Source: Candidatus Gastranaerophilales bacterium
GTDB taxonomy: Bacteria; Cyanobacteriota; Vampirovibrionia; Gastranaerophilales; Gastranaerophilaceae
Length of the DNA: 35,326 nt
Direction of reading: 5' to 3'
NCBI GenBank assembly: GCA_947587605.1
Contig: CANPYB010000004.1
Span: 1 to 35,326 of the forward strand
In this document: one piece after another, positions 18,902 to 27,541 of the stretch
How the letters are laid out: the number at the start of each line of letters is the position of its first letter
How positions within the stretch are numbered: position 1 is the stretch's first letter
Program-made: the position numbers and the translations under genes
The notes under the pieces: generated by a model
Databases searched by the model: none
The model's input: the letters and a program-made list of their open reading frames with translations, nothing else
What the model was told of the DNA's origin: nothing

Positions 18902-21013
18902 ATGCCGAATAATAATATAAAAAATGTAAACAGAATAAAAAGTCCGTGTGTATTTGACACTTGGAGCAAGTATTTTGGTGCTTATTTTACCGATGACGGC
19001 GGTGTTGTATTCAGGTTATTTACTTTTTCAGATGTGAAAAATGTTAAAGTTGAAGTAAAGCCTCATAACAAGAACATAATTTCGTTTGATATGAATAATT
19101 TGGGCTTTGGTGTTTGGCAATTGGAGCTTGATAAAGGTATTGTTCAAAATTATGACAGATATAGGTATATTATATCCCGCAATGGTGAAGATATACCCGT
19201 AAAAGACCCGTGTTCAATGTATCAAGACGCTTATTTCAAATGGTCAAGACTGTATAATCATTCACTTTTCAATTGGACAGATAAAAGCTGGATGTGTGAT
19301 GAAAATGATAAAAAAATAAGCCGTCAATCAAATATGACAAATAAACTTCTGCCCGTGAGCGCACTTAGAATTTATGAAATACACATTGGTACATTCACGG
19401 ATGAGGGGACATTTAACTCGGCAAAAGAAAAACTGTATCATATAGCAAAAGAGCTTCATTTTAACGCAATTGAAATCATGCCCGTTGAAAACACATATTC
19501 ATTTAACTGGGGTTATGACGGTGTGGATAAATATGCGCCAAATCATACGTACGGAACACCGGATGATTTAAAATCATTAATAGATTATGCGCACAGTCTT
19601 GATTTGAATGTAATAATGGACATAGTGCCAAACCATTTAGGCCCCGATATAGCCCAGCTTCATAAAACAGGACCTTATATCGAGGGCGATAACTGTTTCG
19701 GATATAAATTCAATTATGAAAAGGATGAAAACAGCCTGCATACACGTGATTTTATTATCGGCGCGGCATTAAATTGGATAATAAACTACCATTGTGACGG
19801 GTTAAGAGTTGATATGACAAAATTCATGTGTAGTGATTATACAATGAAACAAATGGCTGCAGAAATTAACTATCATGCCCCTAATGCTTTTTTAATAGCT
19901 GAGGACGGACGCGACAATGATGTTAGGGTTACAAGGCCGTTTGATACGGATGAAGCAGAAGAAAATGAAATAAATCATGAAAAATTTATAGACAGAATAA
20001 AAAATAACCGTGTATCGCTTGCAAATTTAGGATTTGACAGTGAGTGGGATTTTCCTTTCCATAAGCAGATTGCGGCTTCGGTTTTAGGTTTTTGGGATTG
20101 CAGGGAAAAGAACTTGTGTGATTTTGATTATTCATTACGTGACGCGCAGTCAAGAGTTAAATATCCCATGAGTCATGATGAAATAGGCAATGTTGACGGA
20201 ACGCGTCTTATTTCAAAAATTGTTGCAAAAGAATTAAATTTGAATGATTGCGTTTGCGATTGCTGTCATACTATGAAGTGTAAACTGGCTGCCCATGCGG
20301 CTCATAAAGTTCTTGAAATGCTTGTAAAAGGCGAGCTTGAACGTATGAGTGAAGATGAGCGGATTAATTTTTATAAATCTCTTTCGCTTGAAAGATTTTT
20401 TACCGTTGATGAAGTTCAAAACGCTTATTTAAAAGCATATTCCATGCAAAAGCTGACAGCAGGTAAAGTATATTCAATACCGGGGCCCAAAATGATTTTT
20501 CAAGGGGATGAATCTGCGGATATATCTTATTTTAAATTCTTTAGAAAATTTTCAACGGGTCCCGAGCCATGCCTGCGTGAAAAAGGCTATGAACCGGGGC
20601 TTGAAGCATATATGGATTCAAAGCTGTTTAGCGTTAAACCTTGTGAAAAATATTTATACCTTAATTCTGCAATGGAAAATTATATATCCGATTTAAACTT
20701 ACTTTGCGAAAATAACATTGCACTTTCTTCGGGGCATATTGAAAAAACAATTGTTCAAGAGCAGGCGGATATTCACGCAATTTATTGCCGAAAAATATAC
20801 AATGAAATATTTTCCGTATCAAATTTTTCTCAAAATGAGTTTAATAAATCTCACGGAATTATGTTCCCCAAAGGCGAATGGCGGGAAATTTTAAATTCGG
20901 ATAATAAAAAATATGCGGGAAGCGGGCAATTTTTAAATGAACAAACCTGCGAGCAGTTTTCCTATATTTCACTTGCCCCATATTCAATTACATTCTTTGA
21001 AAAACTATGTTAA
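18902..21013 (+). CDS. GH13 alpha-amylase superfamily enzyme (glucan branching enzyme/TreZ-like; subfamily unresolved)
   Basis: IYEIHIGTFTDEGTF, IMPVENTYSFNWGYDGVDKYAPNHTYG, IVPNH, GLRVDMTKF, FLIAEDG, YPMSHDEIGN, PGPKMIFQGDE. Confidence 0.88.
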   Translation: MPNNNIKNVNRIKSPCVFDTWSKYFGAYFTDDGGVVFRLFTFSDVKNVKVEVKPHNKNIISFDMNNLGFGVWQLELDKGIVQNYDRYRYIISRNGEDIPVKDPCSMYQDAYFKWSRLYNHSLFNWTDKSWMCDENDKKISRQSNMTNKLLPVSALRIYEIHIGTFTDEGTFNSAKEKLYHIAKELHFNAIEIMPVENTYSFNWGYDGVDKYAPNHTYGTPDDLKSLIDYAHSLDLNVIMDIVPNHLGPDIAQLHKTGPYIEGDNCFGYKFNYEKDENSLHTRDFIIGAALNWIINYHCDGLRVDMTKFMCSDYTMKQMAAEINYHAPNAFLIAEDGRDNDVRVTRPFDTDEAEENEINHEKFIDRIKNNRVSLANLGFDSEWDFPFHKQIAASVLGFWDCREKNLCDFDYSLRDAQSRVKYPMSHDEIGNVDGTRLISKIVAKELNLNDCVCDCCHTMKCKLAAHAAHKVLEMLVKGELERMSEDERINFYKSLSLERFFTVDEVQNAYLKAYSMQKLTAGKVYSIPGPKMIFQGDESADISYFKFFRKFSTGPEPCLREKGYEPGLEAYMDSKLFSVKPCEKYLYLNSAMENYISDLNLLCENNIALSSGHIEKTIVQEQADIHAIYCRKIYNEIFSVSNFSQNEFNKSHGIMFPKGEWREILNSDNKKYAGSGQFLNEQTCEQFSYISLAPYSITFFEKLC

Positions 21014-22260
21014 ATACGTTCTAAAATGTAATTAATTGCGCCTTTATTTTCATCAAAGACCGTTTTTGCATTATTTGCAAATTCAATATACTTATTTATG
21101 TTGTCATAAAATGAAAGTAATTCTTCATTAAATTCCTGCTGATTATTAACAATAACCGCGCATTTCTTTTCTGTAGTAATTTTATAAACGTCTTTAAAAT
21201 TAAATATGCAAGGACCTGAAATAACGGGCTTACTCCAGATATTAGCTTCCAAAGGATTATGACCTCCTGTTTCTGAAAAGCTGCCGCCAATAAAAGCTAT
21301 GTGACATATAGAATACAATTTTGATAATTCGCCCATAGTGTCTAAAAGAATTATATCCGTATCTTGGAAGTTTGCGTTATTTGAGCGTCTTCCCCACTTA
21401 TAACCGGATTTGTTAAGCAGTTCAATAACTTCATCGTATCTTTGAGGGTGTCTTGGCGCTAAAAGTAATTTTGCCTCGGGGTGTTTCGCTTTAATATAAT
21501 TAAAAGCACAAATTACCATTTCATCTTCGCCTTTGTGTGTACTTGCTCCGATAAAAGTTCTTACTCCGTCCGTTTTGAGTTCATCAGCGTATTTTTTTAT
21601 TTCCTCTTGAGAAAGATTTGTTGTTATATCAAATTTTAAATTGCCCATAACTTCAGTTTTGTCAGCATTTGCGCCTATGCCAATCATTCGTTCTCTGTCA
21701 GAGCTTGACTGCATAAAAATCTTTTCATATTTGTTTATTACGGGTGCAAGGAAAAGTTTTATCCTTTTATAACCGTCATAAGAGTGTGGTGATATTCTGC
21801 CGTTTACTGTATAAACTTTTATCCCCATACTTTTTGCAATAGTGATAAAACAAGGCCAGATTTCAGTTTCGGCTATTATTATTTTTTCGGGATTATATGT
21901 TTTTAAAAATGAATATACGCTGAAGAAAAAATCATAAGGGAAATAAGTAATTTTTTTAGCGTATTGTGAAAGGGATTTTTGTGCAATTTCCTGTCCCGTT
22001 TTTGTCGTTGTTGTAATAATTAAATTTTCGTTTGGATTTTTTTCTTTATATCTTTTTACAAGTTCTTTAATAGCGTTTGTTTCTCCGACAGACACAGCGT
22101 GGAATACGGTTGTTTTCACGCCTTTTTGATTATAAGAATAAAATCCTATTTTCTGCCAAAAACCTGCTCTAAATTTTGGCCGGAGTATAAATGCAATTAA
22201 TATAAAAGGCAGCAATATTATTGCAAGACAAATTAAAATAAAATTGTAAATAAATACCAT
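21010..22260 (-). CDS. waaA: 3-deoxy-D-manno-octulosonic acid (Kdo) transferase
   Basis: VFHAVSVGETNAIKELVKRY...TTTTKTGQEIA...YFPYDFFFSV...AETEIWPCFI...VNGRIS...GGSFSETGGHNPLEAN. Confidence 0.93.
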   Translation of the reverse strand: MVFIYNFILICLAIILLPFILIAFILRPKFRAGFWQKIGFYSYNQKGVKTTVFHAVSVGETNAIKELVKRYKEKNPNENLIITTTTKTGQEIAQKSLSQYAKKITYFPYDFFFSVYSFLKTYNPEKIIIAETEIWPCFITIAKSMGIKVYTVNGRISPHSYDGYKRIKLFLAPVINKYEKIFMQSSSDRERMIGIGANADKTEVMGNLKFDITTNLSQEEIKKYADELKTDGVRTFIGASTHKGEDEMVICAFNYIKAKHPEAKLLLAPRHPQRYDEVIELLNKSGYKWGRRSNNANFQDTDIILLDTMGELSKLYSICHIAFIGGSFSETGGHNPLEANIWSKPVISGPCIFNFKDVYKITTEKKCAVIVNNQQEFNEELLSFYDNINKYIEFANNAKTVFDENKGAINYILERI

Positions 22261-22265
22261 ACTTC

Positions 22266-24941
22266 TTACTCTTTACTGTCTATATCATCGCCCATTATGA
22301 GTTCATTAGGCTCATTTAAGTGGTCGGGACTAACTATTTGTATCCCGAATTTTGTTCGGAATAAATGCTTAACCGTTTCGCTTTGAATATCATACATCAT
22401 ATTATTAAATAAGTCATAGGCTTCTTTTTTATATTCAAGTAAAGGATTTTTCTGCCCGTAAGCTCTTAATCCGATACCGTCGCGGAGCATGTCAATATTG
22501 TGCAAGTGATCAATCCAGCGGTTATCAACTACTCTTAAAAGCAAGTCTTTTTCAAGCTGGCGCATTACGTTATTATCACTAAATGCAATTTCTTCTTTAT
22601 GTTCTAAATTATACTGCTTAGCAACATTATTATAGAAATCGACTGTTTTTTGTTCGTGTTCTTTGTAGGCATCTAATGCCATATCTCTGACTTTTTGATA
22701 TACATTATCATATTTAAGACCTTGAATATCTTTAATTTCCAAATTTGCTAACTGCGGAATTTCGGAGTGAATTTCTTTAACAAGCGCAATTAAATCATCC
22801 TGTATATATTCATCCGGATTCATTCCGGGAGCAATATATGTTTTTAAGAGCCTGTCGACTTCGCGCTCAATCATATAAACAACATCGTCGTGCAGGTTAG
22901 TATTTTCAAGCACTTTATTTCTTTGTGCATAAAATTTTTCACGTTGAAGGTTCATAACGTCATCATATTCAAGTACGCTTTTTCTGGCGTCAAAGTGGAA
23001 AGTTTCAACTTTTTTCTGGTTGCTTTCAATTTGTCTTGTAATGAGTCTGTTTTCAATTGCCATATCCTCATCAATATTAAGTGTGTTCATAATAGCCATA
23101 ATTTGCGCACCGCCGAAAATACGCATTAAGCTGTCCTCTAACGACAAGAAAAATCTGGTAGACCCCGGGTCGCCTTGACGTGCCGCACGGCCTCTTAATT
23201 GATTATCAATTCTTCTTGATTCATGTCTTTCAGTACCTATTACATGCAGTCCGCCTGCTTCAACAACTTTTGCGTGCTCCTCATCTGTTACACTGCGTGT
23301 TTCATCTAAAACTTTAGATTTAATATTTTCATAATCTGGATTATCGGGTGTTATCCCTTTAGCGTCAAGTTTTTCTTTTGCCAGATATTCCGGGTTCCCG
23401 CCTAACAGAATATCCGTTCCTCTGCCAGCCATATTTGTTGCTATTGTAACAGCACCGTATCTTCCTGCTTGAGCTATTATATATGCTTCTTTTTCGTGAT
23501 GTTTTGCATTTAATATATTGTGTTTTATTCCGCGTTTTTTTAATAAATCAGATACGAGTTCGGATTTTTCAATACTGATTGTACCTACTAAAACAGGTCT
23601 GCCTTGCTCGTGCATTTTTATAATTTCATTGACAACCGCATTATATTTCATTTTCTCCGTTTTATATATAATATCTGGTAAGTCTTTTCTAATATCTTGT
23701 TTATTTGTAGGTATTCTTGTAACTTCAAGATTATATATTTTGCCGAATTCAGCTTCTTCTGTCATAGCAGTACCTGTCATACCCGCAAGTTTCGGGTAGA
23801 GTCTGAATAAATTTTGGAAAGTAATGCTTGCAAGAGTTTGAGTTTCATCTTGAATTTTAACGGCTTCTTTTGCTTCAACCGCTTGGTGAAGTCCGTCTGA
23901 CCAGCGTCTGCCCTCCATTAATCTTCCCGTAAATTCATCTACAATGATTACTTCACCGTTTTTTATAACGTAATCAGTATTAAGATGAAACAGCTCTTTT
24001 GCCTTTAGAGCTTGAAGCAGGTGATGTGCATACTGATTATTAATATCAAACAGGTCGGGTATTTCAAGTATTTCCTGCGCCCTGTCAATTCCTTCTTCCG
24101 TTAAGATAACATTTTTATTTTTTTCATCTACTTCATAATGTTTATTTTTTTCAAGCTGAGGAGCAACAGCCGCCATAGTTCTGTACAGTTCTGCTGATTT
24201 ATCAAGTCTTCCGCTTATAATTAAAGGTGTTCTTGCTTCATCAATTAAGATAGAATCAACTTCATCAATTATTGCGTAATTGTATGGTCTTTGAACTCTT
24301 TGTTCAACAGAGCTTGCCATATTATCTCGTAAATAATCAAATCCGAATTCATTATTTGTACCGTATGTAATATCACATTCATAGGCTTGTTTTTTGCGGT
24401 TAAAGTCCTCGTAGTCATTCATTCCCGACAATATAACGCCAACGGATAGTCCTAAAAATTTAAAGATTTTCCCCATCCATTCGCTGTCTCTTTTAGCAAG
24501 GTAGTCGTTAACGGTGACAATATGAACTCCTTTGCCTGTCAGTGCATTCAAATAAGCAGGTAATGTTGCGACTAAAGTTTTACCCTCACCTGTTCTCATC
24601 TCCGCGATTTGACCTTCATGCAAGAATATTCCGCCAAGAAGCTGAACATCAAAATGGCGCATATTTAGAACTCTTTTGCCTGCTTCCCTAACGACAGCAA
24701 AGGCCTCCGGTAAAATCGCGTCAAGTGCTTGCTTTTCAAGTTCGCGGTCGTGCTTTATGTCATTTGATGTCTGCCGTTTTGATAGTATATCTTTAAATTC
24801 TTTTGTTTTATTTTTTAATTCATCATCGGATAATTTTGAAATTTCTTCTTCAAGTGCATTAATATGCTCTACAATCGGCATCATTTTTTTTATTTTATTA
24901 TTATTCGGGTCGCCGAATAATTTTAATAAAAAATCAATCAT
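22266..24941 (-). CDS. secA: Preprotein translocase subunit SecA
   Basis: HEGQIAEMRTGEGKTLVATLPAYLNAL...VTVNDYLAKRD...GTNNEFGFDYLRDNM...IATNMAGRGTDILLGG; no C-terminal Zn-binding tail. Confidence 0.97.
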   Translation of the reverse strand: MIDFLLKLFGDPNNNKIKKMMPIVEHINALEEEISKLSDDELKNKTKEFKDILSKRQTSNDIKHDRELEKQALDAILPEAFAVVREAGKRVLNMRHFDVQLLGGIFLHEGQIAEMRTGEGKTLVATLPAYLNALTGKGVHIVTVNDYLAKRDSEWMGKIFKFLGLSVGVILSGMNDYEDFNRKKQAYECDITYGTNNEFGFDYLRDNMASSVEQRVQRPYNYAIIDEVDSILIDEARTPLIISGRLDKSAELYRTMAAVAPQLEKNKHYEVDEKNKNVILTEEGIDRAQEILEIPDLFDINNQYAHHLLQALKAKELFHLNTDYVIKNGEVIIVDEFTGRLMEGRRWSDGLHQAVEAKEAVKIQDETQTLASITFQNLFRLYPKLAGMTGTAMTEEAEFGKIYNLEVTRIPTNKQDIRKDLPDIIYKTEKMKYNAVVNEIIKMHEQGRPVLVGTISIEKSELVSDLLKKRGIKHNILNAKHHEKEAYIIAQAGRYGAVTIATNMAGRGTDILLGGNPEYLAKEKLDAKGITPDNPDYENIKSKVLDETRSVTDEEHAKVVEAGGLHVIGTERHESRRIDNQLRGRAARQGDPGSTRFFLSLEDSLMRIFGGAQIMAIMNTLNIDEDMAIENRLITRQIESNQKKVETFHFDARKSVLEYDDVMNLQREKFYAQRNKVLENTNLHDDVVYMIEREVDRLLKTYIAPGMNPDEYIQDDLIALVKEIHSEIPQLANLEIKDIQGLKYDNVYQKVRDMALDAYKEHEQKTVDFYNNVAKQYNLEHKEEIAFSDNNVMRQLEKDLLLRVVDNRWIDHLHNIDMLRDGIGLRAYGQKNPLLEYKKEAYDLFNNMMYDIQSETVKHLFRTKFGIQIVSPDHLNEPNELIMGDDIDSKE

Positions 24942-25112
24942 TCTCCCTAATCTCCGTTACATTTATATTAATTGAATTTTAACATATAAATATTATTTTT
25001 AAATAGTTCGCCGTATTGTAAATTTTTTTTAACATTTCATTTTGAAAAAGCAAATTTTAACATTCATTGGTTTAATTGTAGTAGAATAAGTAAGTGTAAG
25101 GAAGGCGAAATC

Positions 25113-25877
25113 ATGAAAGTTTCTGCAATAAGTTGTACACCGATAAAACCTCAAGTTTCTTTCGGAGAAAAATCTCAATTTGATGATGTTTATGATGAAA
25201 TAAATGAATTACCCCCTTATGATCCGATAGCGGCGGGAGAGCTTATAGATGATGATGGAGTAAGTCTGGTTCATACAGAAGGACTTAAGAAAGTCAGTGA
25301 GTTTGCTGATGCTGTAAATAATGAAGTTGTAAAATCATCTAATGTAAAGAAACCGATTGCAGCAGTTGTTTCAGTTGCTTTGGCCGGTTTGATAGCCTTT
25401 GCTACAGGTAAAGTAATTGCTCAAAAAGCAGCAGTTATGGGTGAAAAATTAAAATTAAACTTACCCGAAATGCTTGATAATACTTTAAGAAAATTTTCAA
25501 GCGGAGTAACAAAAGCAGCTGATAAATTAAAAATGGAAAATCCCGTTACTAAATCAGAAAAAGTTAAAAATATTATAGGTAAGGGTGTTACAGGTGCTGT
25601 AAATTTCGGAAAATCTTTATATAAAAAGATTGCATACAGCGGAATAGCCGATGATGCTACTGCTGCAGTAAGACAGACAAAAGCATTTGCAAATATTGGA
25701 GGTATGGCCGGTCTTGCAAGCGTATTTCCTTCTGTAGTAGCTAAAGATAGCGACGGTAATGGTGTTTCTGATATTCTTGAAAGAGGTCAATGTGCATATA
25801 CCGGTGCTAAATCTAAAAGCGGACAACTTATGGAAAAAGCAGGTAAATTATCAAAATTAGTTGATTTATTATCATAA
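25113..25877 (+). CDS. Orphan protein with N-terminal SFG signature and an EF-hand-like DxDxNxxSD segment
   Basis: 254 aa; MKVSAISCTPIKPQVSFGEKSQFDD; SD-like aaggaagg upstream; central hydrophobic stretch AAVVSVALAGLIAFATGKVIA. Confidence 0.7.
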   Translation: MKVSAISCTPIKPQVSFGEKSQFDDVYDEINELPPYDPIAAGELIDDDGVSLVHTEGLKKVSEFADAVNNEVVKSSNVKKPIAAVVSVALAGLIAFATGKVIAQKAAVMGEKLKLNLPEMLDNTLRKFSSGVTKAADKLKMENPVTKSEKVKNIIGKGVTGAVNFGKSLYKKIAYSGIADDATAAVRQTKAFANIGGMAGLASVFPSVVAKDSDGNGVSDILERGQCAYTGAKSKSGQLMEKAGKLSKLVDLLS

Positions 25878-25896
25878 TTAAGATTTGATATATTAT

Positions 25897-25930
25897 AAAA
25901 ACGGGCTACACAAATTAGCCCGTTTTTTTT
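25897..25930 (+). terminator. Intrinsic terminator
   Basis: AAAAACGGGCTA-cacaaat-TAGCCCGTTTTT then T-run. Confidence 0.88.
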
Positions 25931-25941
25931 ATAATTAATTT

Positions 25942-27111
25942 ATGGAAAATATTATTGTTAAAACTGCTGATAATGATGTTTTAAAAGAACTTAATTCAGT
26001 TAAGTTTGATATTTCTTATATAAATGAGGCGTCTAAAAAATATAAAGGCAGTGCTTTTAAAATTTTTAATTTAAAACCGCATGAAGCTAATATTTTAAAA
26101 CAGTTATGTTTGTCTTTAGGTTTTGACTGCGCTGTGAGCCGTGAAACAGTTATGTGCAAGTGCGAATACACAGACGCATTAATTTTTGCTTCAGATTGTC
26201 AATTAAACAATCTTGTAGCAAAACTGCAAAATCAGCCGTTCAGATTAAAAGAACTTTCTTCTCAATTGGAAAAAATATTAAATTTAAGGCTTATGCCTTT
26301 AAAAATACGAAATTATACTTTTGACTGGAAAAGACCTTATATAATGGGGATATTAAATGTTACTCCAAATTCATTTTCTGACGGCGGGAAATATTATAAT
26401 CTTAATAATGCTTTTAATTATGCAGTTGAGTTGATTAATGACGGGGCTGATATTATTGATATAGGCGGAGAGTCTACCAAACCCGATGCTGAAGAAATTT
26501 CGGCAGATGAAGAAATATCGCGCATTCTGCCTGTAATTGAGCTTATCAGAAAAAATAATATAGATATACCAATCAGCGTTGATACCCGTCATTATAAAAC
26601 GGCAAAAGCTGCTATCGAGGCGGGCGCTGATATTATTAATGATGTTTCGGGGCTTGATTATGATGAAGATTTGCACAATTACGTTGCGGAAAATAATATT
26701 CCGGTTGTTATAATGCACTCAGACAGTGTACCTGCTAAAAGTAGCGATTTTACAAAGTCTGATATCGTTGAAGAAATTTATTTTTCTTTCTTTAATAAAA
26801 TAAATAAATTGACCGCAGCGGGATTTGACAGAAAAAATATTATAATTGATACGGGGTTTGGGTTTGGCAAAGCCGGAAAATCTAATTTTGAACTTTTGCG
26901 CAGAATGAATGAGTTTAAATCTTTAAACGTACCAATCTTAGCAGGTATTTCAAGAAAATCATTTATTAGAAACGCATTTAATCTTTCAGTTGAGGAAGCG
27001 GATATACCTACTGCACTATACTCTGCAATGTCAGATTGCGTTAATATTCACAGAGTTCATAATGTTAAACTTGTTAAGCAATTCTTAAAATACACTGAAA
27101 AACTTTATTGA
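25942..27111 (+). CDS. folP: Dihydropteroate synthase with N-terminal extension
   Basis: IMGILNVTPNSFSDGGKY...DGADIIDIGGESTKP...ISVDTRHYKTAKAAIEAGADIINDVSG. Confidence 0.93.
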   Translation: MENIIVKTADNDVLKELNSVKFDISYINEASKKYKGSAFKIFNLKPHEANILKQLCLSLGFDCAVSRETVMCKCEYTDALIFASDCQLNNLVAKLQNQPFRLKELSSQLEKILNLRLMPLKIRNYTFDWKRPYIMGILNVTPNSFSDGGKYYNLNNAFNYAVELINDGADIIDIGGESTKPDAEEISADEEISRILPVIELIRKNNIDIPISVDTRHYKTAKAAIEAGADIINDVSGLDYDEDLHNYVAENNIPVVIMHSDSVPAKSSDFTKSDIVEEIYFSFFNKINKLTAAGFDRKNIIIDTGFGFGKAGKSNFELLRRMNEFKSLNVPILAGISRKSFIRNAFNLSVEEADIPTALYSAMSDCVNIHRVHNVKLVKQFLKYTEKLY

Positions 27112-27512
27112 TTTCTTTTCATTTGTTTTAAAAGAATTTCCTTAAAGTTATCAATGGGTTTAAAATAAAATCCGCAGTTTTCTGCCATTGAGGCTCCCAT
27201 TTTAAATATAATTTCATCGGGGTACTTTCTGCATATTAAAGGGCGGATTTTATGAATTGTACAAATTCTTTTTTCAGAGTCAAATTTATTGCATTTAAAT
27301 ACAAGCCCGTTCTCATCTTTATCAATCATTGTAAGGTATGTATAAAAAGGATGTATTTTTTTTAGTTTTAAAAATTCTTCTTCCGTCTTTATTACATCTT
27401 TTTTGTGGCTGACATATATTTTAGTGCAGCACGCACCGCACCTTTTACAGCTTCCGTATCTGAAATATTTACGCTTTAATATGTATTTATAAAAGAATTT
27501 TTTTATCATCAT
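27105..27512 (-). CDS. YkgJ family cysteine-cluster protein
   Basis: CKRCGACCTKIYVS...CNKFDSEKRICTIHKIRPLICRKYP...ENCGFYF. Confidence 0.85.
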   Translation of the reverse strand: MMIKKFFYKYILKRKYFRYGSCKRCGACCTKIYVSHKKDVIKTEEEFLKLKKIHPFYTYLTMIDKDENGLVFKCNKFDSEKRICTIHKIRPLICRKYPDEIIFKMGASMAENCGFYFKPIDNFKEILLKQMKRNQ

Positions 27513-27541
27513 AAATATATTATATCAGTTATAATATTGTT

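Noticed and set aside
25942-26330. N-terminal extension of FolP as a novel fusion
   Set aside because: DHPS proteins with a similar ~120-aa N-terminal region (…AVSRE/G…QPF.L) are known in other anaerobes, so probably ordinary.
26371-26718. Antisense ORF within folP
   Set aside because: Opposite strand of the conserved DHPS core; no domain.
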